From Bacteroidota bacterium (GTDB lineage Bacteria; Bacteroidota; Bacteroidia; Flavobacteriales_D; Sanyastnellaceae), in the NCBI GenBank assembly GCA_027593035.1, contig JAQCJQ010000006.1:1-44988 (forward strand): 44,988 nucleotides of DNA. Reading direction: 5' to 3'. The position numbers and the translations under genes are program-made. The notes beneath the pieces are model-generated. The model saw nothing but the letters and a program-made list of their open reading frames with translations. It was not told the origin of the DNA and made no database searches. Position 1 is the first letter of the stretch. Each line of letters begins with the position of its first letter. Below are positions 8,606 to 15,403 of this stretch, piece by piece.

Positions 8606-8628
8606 TTTTGCTAACAAATGTAGCAATG
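8606..8628. promoter_or_regulatory. Candidate operator at the repressor promoter
   Basis: TTTTGCTA (8606-8613), seven bases (8614-8620) and TAGCAATG (8621-8628) form a palindrome with a perfect core TTGCTA-N7-TAGCAA. The same half-sites at the same spacing occur at 10147-10173. It covers a TACATTTG -7 element for the leftward repressor gene, so binding should block transcription. It also lies about 20 bases upstream of a possible TAATTTTG element (8649-8656) for the rightward metalloprotease gene, which may therefore be affected. Binding by the adjacent XRE/S24 protein is inferred. Confidence 0.65.
8615..8622 (-). promoter_or_regulatory. -7 element of the repressor gene
   Basis: On the minus strand these bases read TACATTTG, an exact match to the Bacteroidota TAnnTTTG element. 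Its end is 20 bases from the ATG at 8594, similar to the spacing in front of gltX, sdhC and rseP in this window. It lies inside the candidate operator. No convincing -33 TTG was found at 17-23 bases, so the promoter may be weak or the spacing atypical. Confidence 0.45.
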
Positions 8629-8677
8629 CCACGCAAAAGTGAGCTAAATAATTTTGAATTATCTTCATTGGCCCAAA

Positions 8678-10120
8678 ATGTCCTTGATGCTGCGCTTTCG
8701 TTTCGCTCCCTTGCTGCTGCTGGTCCTTGCTTCCGTTTGGGGACATTCGCTTCGCGCGCAGCTCTATTTTGGGAGCGGCATCCCGTGCCCTCACCCAAGT
8801 GCCTGCGGCACTGGACTGGTTGCGCTTGAAGCGAACGCCTTCACCTACACGCCCGCGCCCGCATGGCTCAATGACCTCACGGAACGGGATGCTTCATTCG
8901 TCGTGACGTACACCAATTTCCCCGCAGACGCCATGCTGGCATTTGACGCGGCCGTGGACATCTGGGGCGCCTTCTTGACCTCCGACATCCCCATTCACAT
9001 TGACGCCACATGGGAATCGCTGGCGGCCGGGACGTTGGCACAAGCAGGGCCCAACAACCTCCATGAGAATTTTCAAGGCGCGGCCTTCGCCGATACCTAT
9101 TATGCCGCGGCCCTGGCCAATGCGCTCCATGGCACAGATCTCAGTTCTCAGTCCGATCTCGCGTGTTCATTCAACAGTACCGCCAATTGGTATTTCGGCT
9201 TGGACGGCCAAACACCTGCAGGGCATTACGATTTCATCACCGCCGCGTTGCATGAAATCGGTCACGGAGTGGGGTTCATTGGAAGCGCCTATTTCATCAA
9301 CGGATTCGGATTCTTAGGCACGGCCAACACCCCGTATGTATATGATCATTTTACAGAAACCGCCGACTCCATCGCCTTACTGGACATCAGCAATGGTTCC
9401 TCTGCTTTGGGCAATGCCCTCACCTCGGACCAATTGTATTGGAGTGGTGACCATGGATCGGAAGGCGTCGGTGGAGGTCGCCCGCGTTTGCACGCCCCAG
9501 CCAGTTACGAGTCAGGGTCCAGCTATTCTCACCTCAACGAAACAACGTATCCCGCGGGAAGCCCCAATGCTCTGATGACTCCGGCTTTGAATGCAGCCGA
9601 ATCCAACCACAATCCCGGCCCCGCTTTGCTGGGGATGTTTGAAGACATGGGCTGGGTCATTGGCGGTTGCCAGTGGACAGACATCGCCCTCGGAACGCAA
9701 ACGGCCTGCAACGAGGAGCTGGGAACTTACAGCCAAGAGATTACACTCAGCTACCAAGCCAGTCCAACCACCGGCCTAATCCAAATCAACGGGGGCCTTT
9801 ATCTGCCCACCGAAAGCCCGCAAACCATCAACATTACCGGGCTTCAAGCCGATGGATTTCCCGTCGATGTGAGCGCTCATTTCACCGCCGAACCCACGTG
9901 CAGCGCCATCTTTGAAGGTGCATTTGTCGCCCCCATTGGGTGCCAGTGCATCACCGATTTGAGTGGAAACGGCCTGACGGACGTCCAAGACCTGCTCATT
10001 CTGTTGGCTGATTTCGGTTGCTTGGTCGGTTGCTCTGGCGATGTCACCGGTGATGGGGCGAGTTCAATCGCGGATATTTTAACGATGCTTTCGGCATTTG
10101 GTCAGCCCTGCTCGCTATAA
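8678..10120 (+). CDS. Secreted zinc metalloprotease with dockerin-like tail
   Basis: A 480-residue exported protein. The ATG at 8678 begins a signal peptide (MSLMLRFRFAPLLLLVLASV) ending near LRAQ; a TTG at 8654 is a less likely start. A metzincin-like zinc site, HEIGHGVGFIG, occupies about 192-202 (His192, Glu193, His196). The third ligand is not at the usual metzincin position; the His in SHLNETTYPAGSPNALMTP may serve, as in related PA-domain-type proteases. After EDMGW comes a beta-domain, then a C-terminal pair of calcium-loop-like repeats (DLSGNGLTDVQDLLILLADFG and GDVTGDGASSIADILTMLSAFG) resembling type I dockerin. No type IX sorting domain is evident. It starts divergently from the repressor across a shared control region and its stop codon overlaps the weaker operator site of the polymerase operon. 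Substrate and any link to DNA damage are unknown. Confidence 0.82.
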   Translation: MSLMLRFRFAPLLLLVLASVWGHSLRAQLYFGSGIPCPHPSACGTGLVALEANAFTYTPAPAWLNDLTERDASFVVTYTNFPADAMLAFDAAVDIWGAFLTSDIPIHIDATWESLAAGTLAQAGPNNLHENFQGAAFADTYYAAALANALHGTDLSSQSDLACSFNSTANWYFGLDGQTPAGHYDFITAALHEIGHGVGFIGSAYFINGFGFLGTANTPYVYDHFTETADSIALLDISNGSSALGNALTSDQLYWSGDHGSEGVGGGRPRLHAPASYESGSSYSHLNETTYPAGSPNALMTPALNAAESNHNPGPALLGMFEDMGWVIGGCQWTDIALGTQTACNEELGTYSQEITLSYQASPTTGLIQINGGLYLPTESPQTINITGLQADGFPVDVSAHFTAEPTCSAIFEGAFVAPIGCQCITDLSGNGLTDVQDLLILLADFGCLVGCSGDVTGDGASSIADILTMLSAFGQPCSL

Positions 10121-10130
10121 ATTTTAGCTA
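10112..10130. promoter_or_regulatory. Weaker second operator-like site before dinB
   Basis: TCGCTA (10112-10117), seven A/T bases (10118-10124) and TAGCTA (10125-10130) repeat the GCTA-N7-TAGC core of the two better sites, with one mismatch in each half. It overlaps the metalloprotease stop codon and its centre lies 39 bases upstream of the main site. It may give cooperative binding, or may be chance. Confidence 0.4.
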
Positions 10131-10146
10131 TTTTGCCATTTATAAT

Positions 10147-10173
10147 GGATTTGCTATGTATTTTAGCAAATCC
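10147..10173. promoter_or_regulatory. Main operator of the dinB-SRAP-dnaE operon
   Basis: GGATTTGCTA (10147-10156), spacer TGTATTT (10157-10163) and TAGCAAATCC (10164-10173) form a perfect 10-bp inverted repeat ending two bases before the dinB ATG at 10176. The core equals the palindrome at the repressor gene, including the 7-base spacer. TGGATTTG (10146-10153), one mismatch from TAnnTTTG and 22 bases from the ATG, could be the -7 element and would be covered. Operator function is strongly suggested by the recurrence; a hairpin in the leader is the alternative. Confidence 0.7.
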
Positions 10174-10175
10174 CG

Positions 10176-11408
10176 ATGAAAACACCCTCACAAAACCCTC
10201 AACGAGCCATTCTTCACCTCGACCTCGACACCTTTTTCGTGTCGGTCGAGCGACTCATGGACCGTCGTCTCAACGGCCAACCCATTCTGATTGGCGGAAC
10301 AGGCGATCGAGGAGTGGTTGCTGCTTGCAGCTATGAGACCCGGGCGTTTGGCGTTCACTCCGGGATGCCCATGCGGCAAGCCCGCGCTATGTGTCCCGAA
10401 GCGCTCGTAATTCGAGGGCACTCGAGCAACTACATGAAGCATTCGGCTTTGGTGACCGAAATCGTACGCGAAGCCGTCCCTGTTTGCGAAAAAACATCCA
10501 TCGATGAGTTCTATGCGGACCTCAGCGGGATGGATCGATTTTATGGCTGCTGGGATTTCTCACGGGAATTGCGCAACAAAGTGATCCGCGAGACCGGACT
10601 GCCCATCTCGTTCGGGCTCAGCACCAGTAAAACGGTGAGTAAAGTCGCCACGGGAGAAGCCAAGCCTTCTGGGAATATCCGCGTCGACAGTGGCACCGAG
10701 CGGCCCTTTCTCGGACCTCTTTCCATTCGGAAAATTCCCCAGGTGGGAACCAAAACCTACCAAACGTTACGGAATCTAGGCGTTCGTCGTATCCACACCA
10801 TCCAAGAGATGCCCGTGGAATTGATGGAGCAGGTCTTGGGTCAAAACGGCAGTGCCATTTGGCGAAAGTCCCATGGGATCGATACCAGTCCTGTGGTTGC
10901 GTTCAACGAGCGCAAATCCATTTCTACGGAACGCACCTTCGCCAAAGACACCACGGACGTCGAAAAGTTGCGCGGGATTTTGATCGCCATGGCGGAAAAT
11001 CTGGCCTACCAATTGCGGCGCGGCAACAAGCTCACGGCTTGCATCTCGGTGAAAATCCGGTACGCCGATTTCGACACCCGATCACTGCAATCCCGCATCG
11101 CTTACACCGCATCTGACCACATTCTCTTGCCCAAAATCAAGGCGCTCTTCGAACAGCTGTACGATCGAAGGGTGCAGGTCCGGCTCATTGGCATACGCTA
11201 TACACACCTCTTGGAGGGCGGGTGTCAAATGGATCTATTCGATGACACGGATGAGCGGCAGCATCTCTACCGGGCCTTAGACCGTATCCGAAACCAGTAC
11301 GGCGACCGCAGCATTGTCGCTGCCGCAGGCATTGAAGCCCGTACCATCGGACGCCCCAACCCTTTCAATGGAGAAGCGCCTTTGCTTCTTGCCAACCGTC
11401 ATCAGTAA
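10176..11408 (+). CDS. dinB: Y-family DNA polymerase (DinB/Pol IV-like)
   Basis: A 410-residue translesion polymerase. The palm begins with LHLDLDTFFVSVE (metal-binding Asp at about 16-18) and the second catalytic motif SIDEFYADLSG supplies Asp110-Glu111, so it should be active, unlike the non-catalytic ImuB. Conserved CSYETRAFGVHSGMPMRQA and SFGLSTSKTVSKVAT follow, then thumb and little-finger domains. QMDLF at 351-355 is a good sliding-clamp-binding motif, here inside the protein rather than at its very end. It is first gene of a three-gene operon, with 12 bases to the SRAP gene, and begins two bases after a perfect palindrome shared with the S24 repressor gene. Damage induction is inferred from that. 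The protein should insert bases opposite lesions in the cytoplasm at stalled forks, at the price of mutations. Confidence 0.93.
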   Translation: MKTPSQNPQRAILHLDLDTFFVSVERLMDRRLNGQPILIGGTGDRGVVAACSYETRAFGVHSGMPMRQARAMCPEALVIRGHSSNYMKHSALVTEIVREAVPVCEKTSIDEFYADLSGMDRFYGCWDFSRELRNKVIRETGLPISFGLSTSKTVSKVATGEAKPSGNIRVDSGTERPFLGPLSIRKIPQVGTKTYQTLRNLGVRRIHTIQEMPVELMEQVLGQNGSAIWRKSHGIDTSPVVAFNERKSISTERTFAKDTTDVEKLRGILIAMAENLAYQLRRGNKLTACISVKIRYADFDTRSLQSRIAYTASDHILLPKIKALFEQLYDRRVQVRLIGIRYTHLLEGGCQMDLFDDTDERQHLYRALDRIRNQYGDRSIVAAAGIEARTIGRPNPFNGEAPLLLANRHQ

Positions 11409-11420
11409 ATTTATCGCATC

Positions 11421-12251
11421 ATGTGTGGTCGCTACGTCACTGTCTCTTCTGTTCAAGCCATCGAAAAACGCTTCAACGTGCAATCGACTCCCGAAGTCAC
11501 CGCCGCTTGGCGCCCCAATGCCAACGTTTCTCACGGAGAACAGGCTCCCGTCATTGCCAGCGATGCTCCTCAAACGCTTCAAATGCAGCAGTTCGGCTTT
11601 ACACCGCGCTGGGCCAAGAAGCAGTTTTATATGATCAATGCCCGATCCGAAGGAGACCACAACAAAGAGGACGATCCGCGCTACACGGGGGCCATGGGCA
11701 TCATTCAAAAACCCATGTTTCGCCAATCCATCCGCGACCGGAGGTGCCTGATTCTCGCCGATGCTGTGATCGAAGGTCCCAAGCAGCAAAAACTCACCAA
11801 GCCCTACCTCGTCTATCCACGCAATGGTGTCAGGCCGTTTGCCATGGCGGGGATTTGGGACGAATGGGCGGATCCCAAAACCGGAGAAATCCTTCGGTCG
11901 TTTGCCATCCTCACCACGGTGGCCAACACCCTCCTGCAAACCATCGGGCACCACCGCTCACCGGTGCTCTTGCCAGAAGAGAACGAGCACGCTTGGCTCG
12001 ACCTGTCTACACCCCTCGCGGACATTACTGCCATGCTCGGGCCTTTCCCCAGTAATGCGTTCAACGCTTACCCCATTTCACCCGAAATCCGAGACCCCCG
12101 GGTCAACGGTTCCGATTTGCTGCAGCCCATTGGCCAACGCATTCACGTTGAACACGAATTCATGCTGCACCAGGAGCTCGAGCTGTTTGGCATGGGAGAG
12201 TCGCGCGCGCGCAATCGCCGTTCTGGGGAACAAGGAGCGCTGTTCTCCTAA
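11421..12251 (+). CDS. SRAP-domain protein (HMCES/YedK family)
   Basis: A 276-residue SOS response-associated peptidase-family protein. The catalytic Cys2 follows the initiator Met (MCGRYVTV), which fixes the start because family members use the processed Cys as N-terminus. Asn73 and Glu77 in MINARSEGDH, Glu118 in ADAVIEG and His177 or His178 in GHHRSPVLL fill the other active-site positions. HMCES and YedK form a thiazolidine crosslink with abasic sites in single-stranded DNA, shielding them from breakage and error-prone bypass. It sits between the two polymerase genes, 12 bases after dinB and 11 before the DnaE gene, and is probably co-transcribed with them. The insertion around residues 80-105 makes it longer than YedK (about 222 residues). 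Confidence 0.93.
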   Translation: MCGRYVTVSSVQAIEKRFNVQSTPEVTAAWRPNANVSHGEQAPVIASDAPQTLQMQQFGFTPRWAKKQFYMINARSEGDHNKEDDPRYTGAMGIIQKPMFRQSIRDRRCLILADAVIEGPKQQKLTKPYLVYPRNGVRPFAMAGIWDEWADPKTGEILRSFAILTTVANTLLQTIGHHRSPVLLPEENEHAWLDLSTPLADITAMLGPFPSNAFNAYPISPEIRDPRVNGSDLLQPIGQRIHVEHEFMLHQELELFGMGESRARNRRSGEQGALFS

Positions 12252-12262
12252 CCCGCAAATCG

Positions 12263-15200
12263 ATGCACTTGCACTGCCACTCGTGGTTTAGCCTGCGCCA
12301 TGGGCTCATGCGACCCGAAGAGCTCCTTACCGAAGCACAAGCTGTTGGGATCACGGAACTCGCATTGACCGACATTAACAACACTTCAGCCAACTGGGAT
12401 TTTGTCCGGCTCGCGCCGCGTTATGGAATTCGCCCCGTATTGGGAACGGACTTTCGAAACGATGGGAACATGCAATACATCGCGTTGGCTCACAACGTCG
12501 CCGGTTACCACGAACTCTGTGCGCACCTCTCAGAGCACCTCCACTCGGGCGCCCCCTTTCCTGACCGCGCCCCTGCCTTTGCCCATGCCTCCGTGATCTA
12601 TCCTTGGAGCACGATCAAGCACCGTGAATTCCCGCCCTTGCGCGAGCATGAATGGATCGGAGTGCGCCCATGGGAACAAGCTGAATTCAGAATCCTAGAA
12701 GGCAATCCCGCGCGGCGATCAGGCATTCCGTGGGAGAAGTTGCTCGCGCTGCAAACGTTTACGTTTCGTCACAAGCGGGATTGGAATTGCCACCGTCTTT
12801 TGCGGGCAATTGACCACAACACCTTACTCAGTAAGCTTTCCATCGATGCCACGGGCCATGCCTATGACCGGTTGTTGGACGCAGCCAATCTTCACCAGGC
12901 ATTCGCTGAACGCCCCGAGTGGATTCAGCGGTCCAAAGCGCTTCTGAGTCAATGCACCATCGCATTGCCTGAACCGGAAGCTGGGCGGATGCACAACAAC
13001 CAGCACACCTATACCGAAAGCGAAGAGGGGGATGAATCTCTGATCCGTAGCCTGTGTGCTGAAGGGCTTGCTTACCGGTATCCCGATCATGAGGAGGCCG
13101 TTTTGGAACGGATGGAGAATGAACTCCACATCATCCGGAAACAAGGTTATCTCGCCTATTTCCTGATCAACTGGGACATTACGAGCTACGCCCGCAGCCG
13201 GGGTTATTTCTATGTCGGCCGAGGAAGTGGAGCCAACAGCTTGGTGGCCTATCTCCTGCGCATCACCGATGTGGACCCCATCGAATTGGATCTGTACTTC
13301 GAACGGTTCATCAACCTCTACCGGACGAATCCCCCCGACTTTGACATTGATTTCTCCTGGACCGACCGGGATGACGTTACCCGGTACATTTTCGAGCGCT
13401 TTGAACACGTCGCCCTCGTCGGCGCATACAGCACCTTTCAACACCGCGCCATCGTCCGAGAATTGGGCAAGGTCTTCGGCCTTCCAAAGCATGAAATCGA
13501 CGCCCTTGCCGACGGGAAATTCAACCCCAATCAACTCAGCGATATGGCCCAATATGTCGTGCGTTATTCCGGCCACCTCCGGGAGTTTCCCAACGCACTG
13601 ACGGTCCATTCGTGTGGCATTCTGATTGCTGAACATCCCATCCATCACTACGGCGGCACATTCATGCCCCCCAAGGGGTTCCCGACCACCCAATTCGATA
13701 TGGTCGTGGCGGAAGACGTGGGGCTTTTCAAGTTTGATATTCTGAGTCAGCGGGGCCTCGGAAAGATCCGGGACACCTTGGACCTCATCGCTGTCCACTC
13801 GCCGGCCGTTGTCGCGTCCCTCGACATCCACGACATGCAGCGGTTCAAAGCCGACCCCAAAATTCAACACCTACTGCGCGAGGCATTGGCCGTCGGTTGT
13901 TTTTATGTCGAATCGCCTGCCATGCGGATGCTCATGCGCAAGTTGCAAGTCGACACCTATTTGGGACTGGTTGCCGCTAGTTCCGTCATCCGACCTGGTG
14001 TTTCCAAAAGTGGCATGATGCGCACCTACATCGAACGGCACCGCGATCCCAAACGGCGAAAAGAAGCCCACCCCGTCCTTCTGAAGTTGATGCCGGAAAC
14101 CTATGGCGTGATGGTCTATCAAGAAGACGTGATCAAGGTGGCCCACCACTTCGCTGGGCTCGATCTCGGGGAAGCCGATGTCTTGCGACGCGGTATGAGC
14201 GGGAAGTTTAGATCGCGCGATGAGTTTGCCAAGGCCCGAGACACCTTCATTGAAAAGGCCTTGGAACGCGGCCGGCCGACTTCCTTGGTTCATGAAGTTT
14301 GGGACCAAGTGGAAAGCTTCGCCGGGTACGCCTTTGCCAAAGGCCATTCGGCTTCTTACGCCGTTGAGAGCTACCAAAGCCTCTTTCTAAAGGCCCACTG
14401 GCCCCTGGAGTACATGACGGCTTGCATCAACAATTTCGGGGGGTTCTATCGCACCGAGTTTTATGTGCATGAAGCGCGTATGGTCGGTGCCCGCATGGAG
14501 GAGCCGTGCATCAACCGAGGCCACTGGGAAGCCACCGTTTACGCCTCTGAACTCCGAATCTTTCTGGGCTTCAACCTCGTGCGCGGGGTCGAGGCGCAAA
14601 CGGTCGAGGCAGTGATGCGAAATCGCGCGCAATGCGGTCCGTTCGCTTCACTGGAAGACGCCATTGAACGGCTTGGTTTGGGATTGGAGCAATGCTTGCT
14701 TCTGATCCGTTGTGGTGGATTTCGGTTTACGGACTTGAGCAAACAACAACTGCTGTGGGAGGCCCATTTTTTGCTTGGGCACCGCTCACGATCCGCCCCC
14801 GAAATCACGCTGTTCGCTCCCGAAGCACGACGCTTCACACTGCCCGCTTTGGAATCGGGGATACTCGAAGATGCCTTCGATCAAATCGAGTTGTTTGGCT
14901 TCCCCTTGGTTTCGCCCTTTCTACTGCTCACTGAGGAGGCGCAAGCAGTGGCGCAACGCAGTGTGAGAAGCGACGCGTTATCTGATTGCATTGGACAAAC
15001 GGTGGAAGTCGTCGGGTACCTCGTCACGGTCAAGGAAACAGCCACATCCAAAGGCGACCGGATGTGTTTTGGGTGCTTTGTCGACCGAGAAGGCGCTTGG
15101 CTCGACACAGTACACTTTCCGCCTTCATTGCGGACGTTTGGGTTTCGAGGCAAAGGCATCTATCGGATTCGCGGTCCCGTCCGTGAGGAGTACGGTTGCT

Positions 15201-15382
15201 ACCACGTCGACGCGTTGTGGATGGAAAAGATGGCTTACATCCCAGATCCCCGCTACGCCGAGGGTGGATTGCCGGGGCGTGACCCACGGCCCACCACTGC
15301 CTCGTCAAAGCGACGTCCCACCATGAGAGCCAACAGCAGTGGCGGACAACTCAAACGACAAATGCAATCCAAATCTCGCTAG
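12263..15382 (+). CDS. dnaE: Error-prone DnaE-type DNA polymerase III alpha
   Basis: A 1039-residue C-family polymerase, about 100 residues shorter than replicative DnaE and close in size to mutagenic DnaE2. The N-terminal PHP domain starts MHLHCHSWFSLRHGL; at 35-40 it reads ALTDINN where many PHP domains have TDHD, so one ligand seems lost. The palm has GRGSGANSLVAY (319-330), PPDFDIDF with catalytic Asp361 and Asp363, and LFKFDILSQRGLGKI with Asp492. A helix-hairpin-helix region and a C-terminal OB fold (about 915-995; QTVEVVGYLVTVKETATSKG) follow, then a basic tail. It is the last gene of the dinB-SRAP-dnaE operon, and by context a lesion-bypass polymerase acting with DinB, as DnaE2 does with ImuB elsewhere. 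It cannot be excluded that it is simply named DnaE1 in automatic annotation, but size and context argue otherwise. Confidence 0.92.
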   Translation: MHLHCHSWFSLRHGLMRPEELLTEAQAVGITELALTDINNTSANWDFVRLAPRYGIRPVLGTDFRNDGNMQYIALAHNVAGYHELCAHLSEHLHSGAPFPDRAPAFAHASVIYPWSTIKHREFPPLREHEWIGVRPWEQAEFRILEGNPARRSGIPWEKLLALQTFTFRHKRDWNCHRLLRAIDHNTLLSKLSIDATGHAYDRLLDAANLHQAFAERPEWIQRSKALLSQCTIALPEPEAGRMHNNQHTYTESEEGDESLIRSLCAEGLAYRYPDHEEAVLERMENELHIIRKQGYLAYFLINWDITSYARSRGYFYVGRGSGANSLVAYLLRITDVDPIELDLYFERFINLYRTNPPDFDIDFSWTDRDDVTRYIFERFEHVALVGAYSTFQHRAIVRELGKVFGLPKHEIDALADGKFNPNQLSDMAQYVVRYSGHLREFPNALTVHSCGILIAEHPIHHYGGTFMPPKGFPTTQFDMVVAEDVGLFKFDILSQRGLGKIRDTLDLIAVHSPAVVASLDIHDMQRFKADPKIQHLLREALAVGCFYVESPAMRMLMRKLQVDTYLGLVAASSVIRPGVSKSGMMRTYIERHRDPKRRKEAHPVLLKLMPETYGVMVYQEDVIKVAHHFAGLDLGEADVLRRGMSGKFRSRDEFAKARDTFIEKALERGRPTSLVHEVWDQVESFAGYAFAKGHSASYAVESYQSLFLKAHWPLEYMTACINNFGGFYRTEFYVHEARMVGARMEEPCINRGHWEATVYASELRIFLGFNLVRGVEAQTVEAVMRNRAQCGPFASLEDAIERLGLGLEQCLLLIRCGGFRFTDLSKQQLLWEAHFLLGHRSRSAPEITLFAPEARRFTLPALESGILEDAFDQIELFGFPLVSPFLLLTEEAQAVAQRSVRSDALSDCIGQTVEVVGYLVTVKETATSKGDRMCFGCFVDREGAWLDTVHFPPSLRTFGFRGKGIYRIRGPVREEYGCYHVDALWMEKMAYIPDPRYAEGGLPGRDPRPTTASSKRRPTMRANSSGGQLKRQMQSKSR

Positions 15383-15403
15383 GAGACCGGCTCCATGTTC
15401 GCA

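Noticed and set aside
10135-10148. Short palindrome CCATT-TAT-AATGG between the two dinB operator-like sites
   Set aside because: Only five bases per arm in an A/T-rich stretch and not found at the repressor promoter; likely chance.
12824-13870. Long minus-strand open frame of 348 codons opposite the DnaE gene
   Set aside because: The plus strand encodes clear DNA polymerase palm motifs here; the antisense frame shows no domain.
15383-15403. Possible terminator GGAG-ACCGG-CTCC between dnaE and the TonB receptor
   Set aside because: A four-base stem without a T-run is too weak to call.
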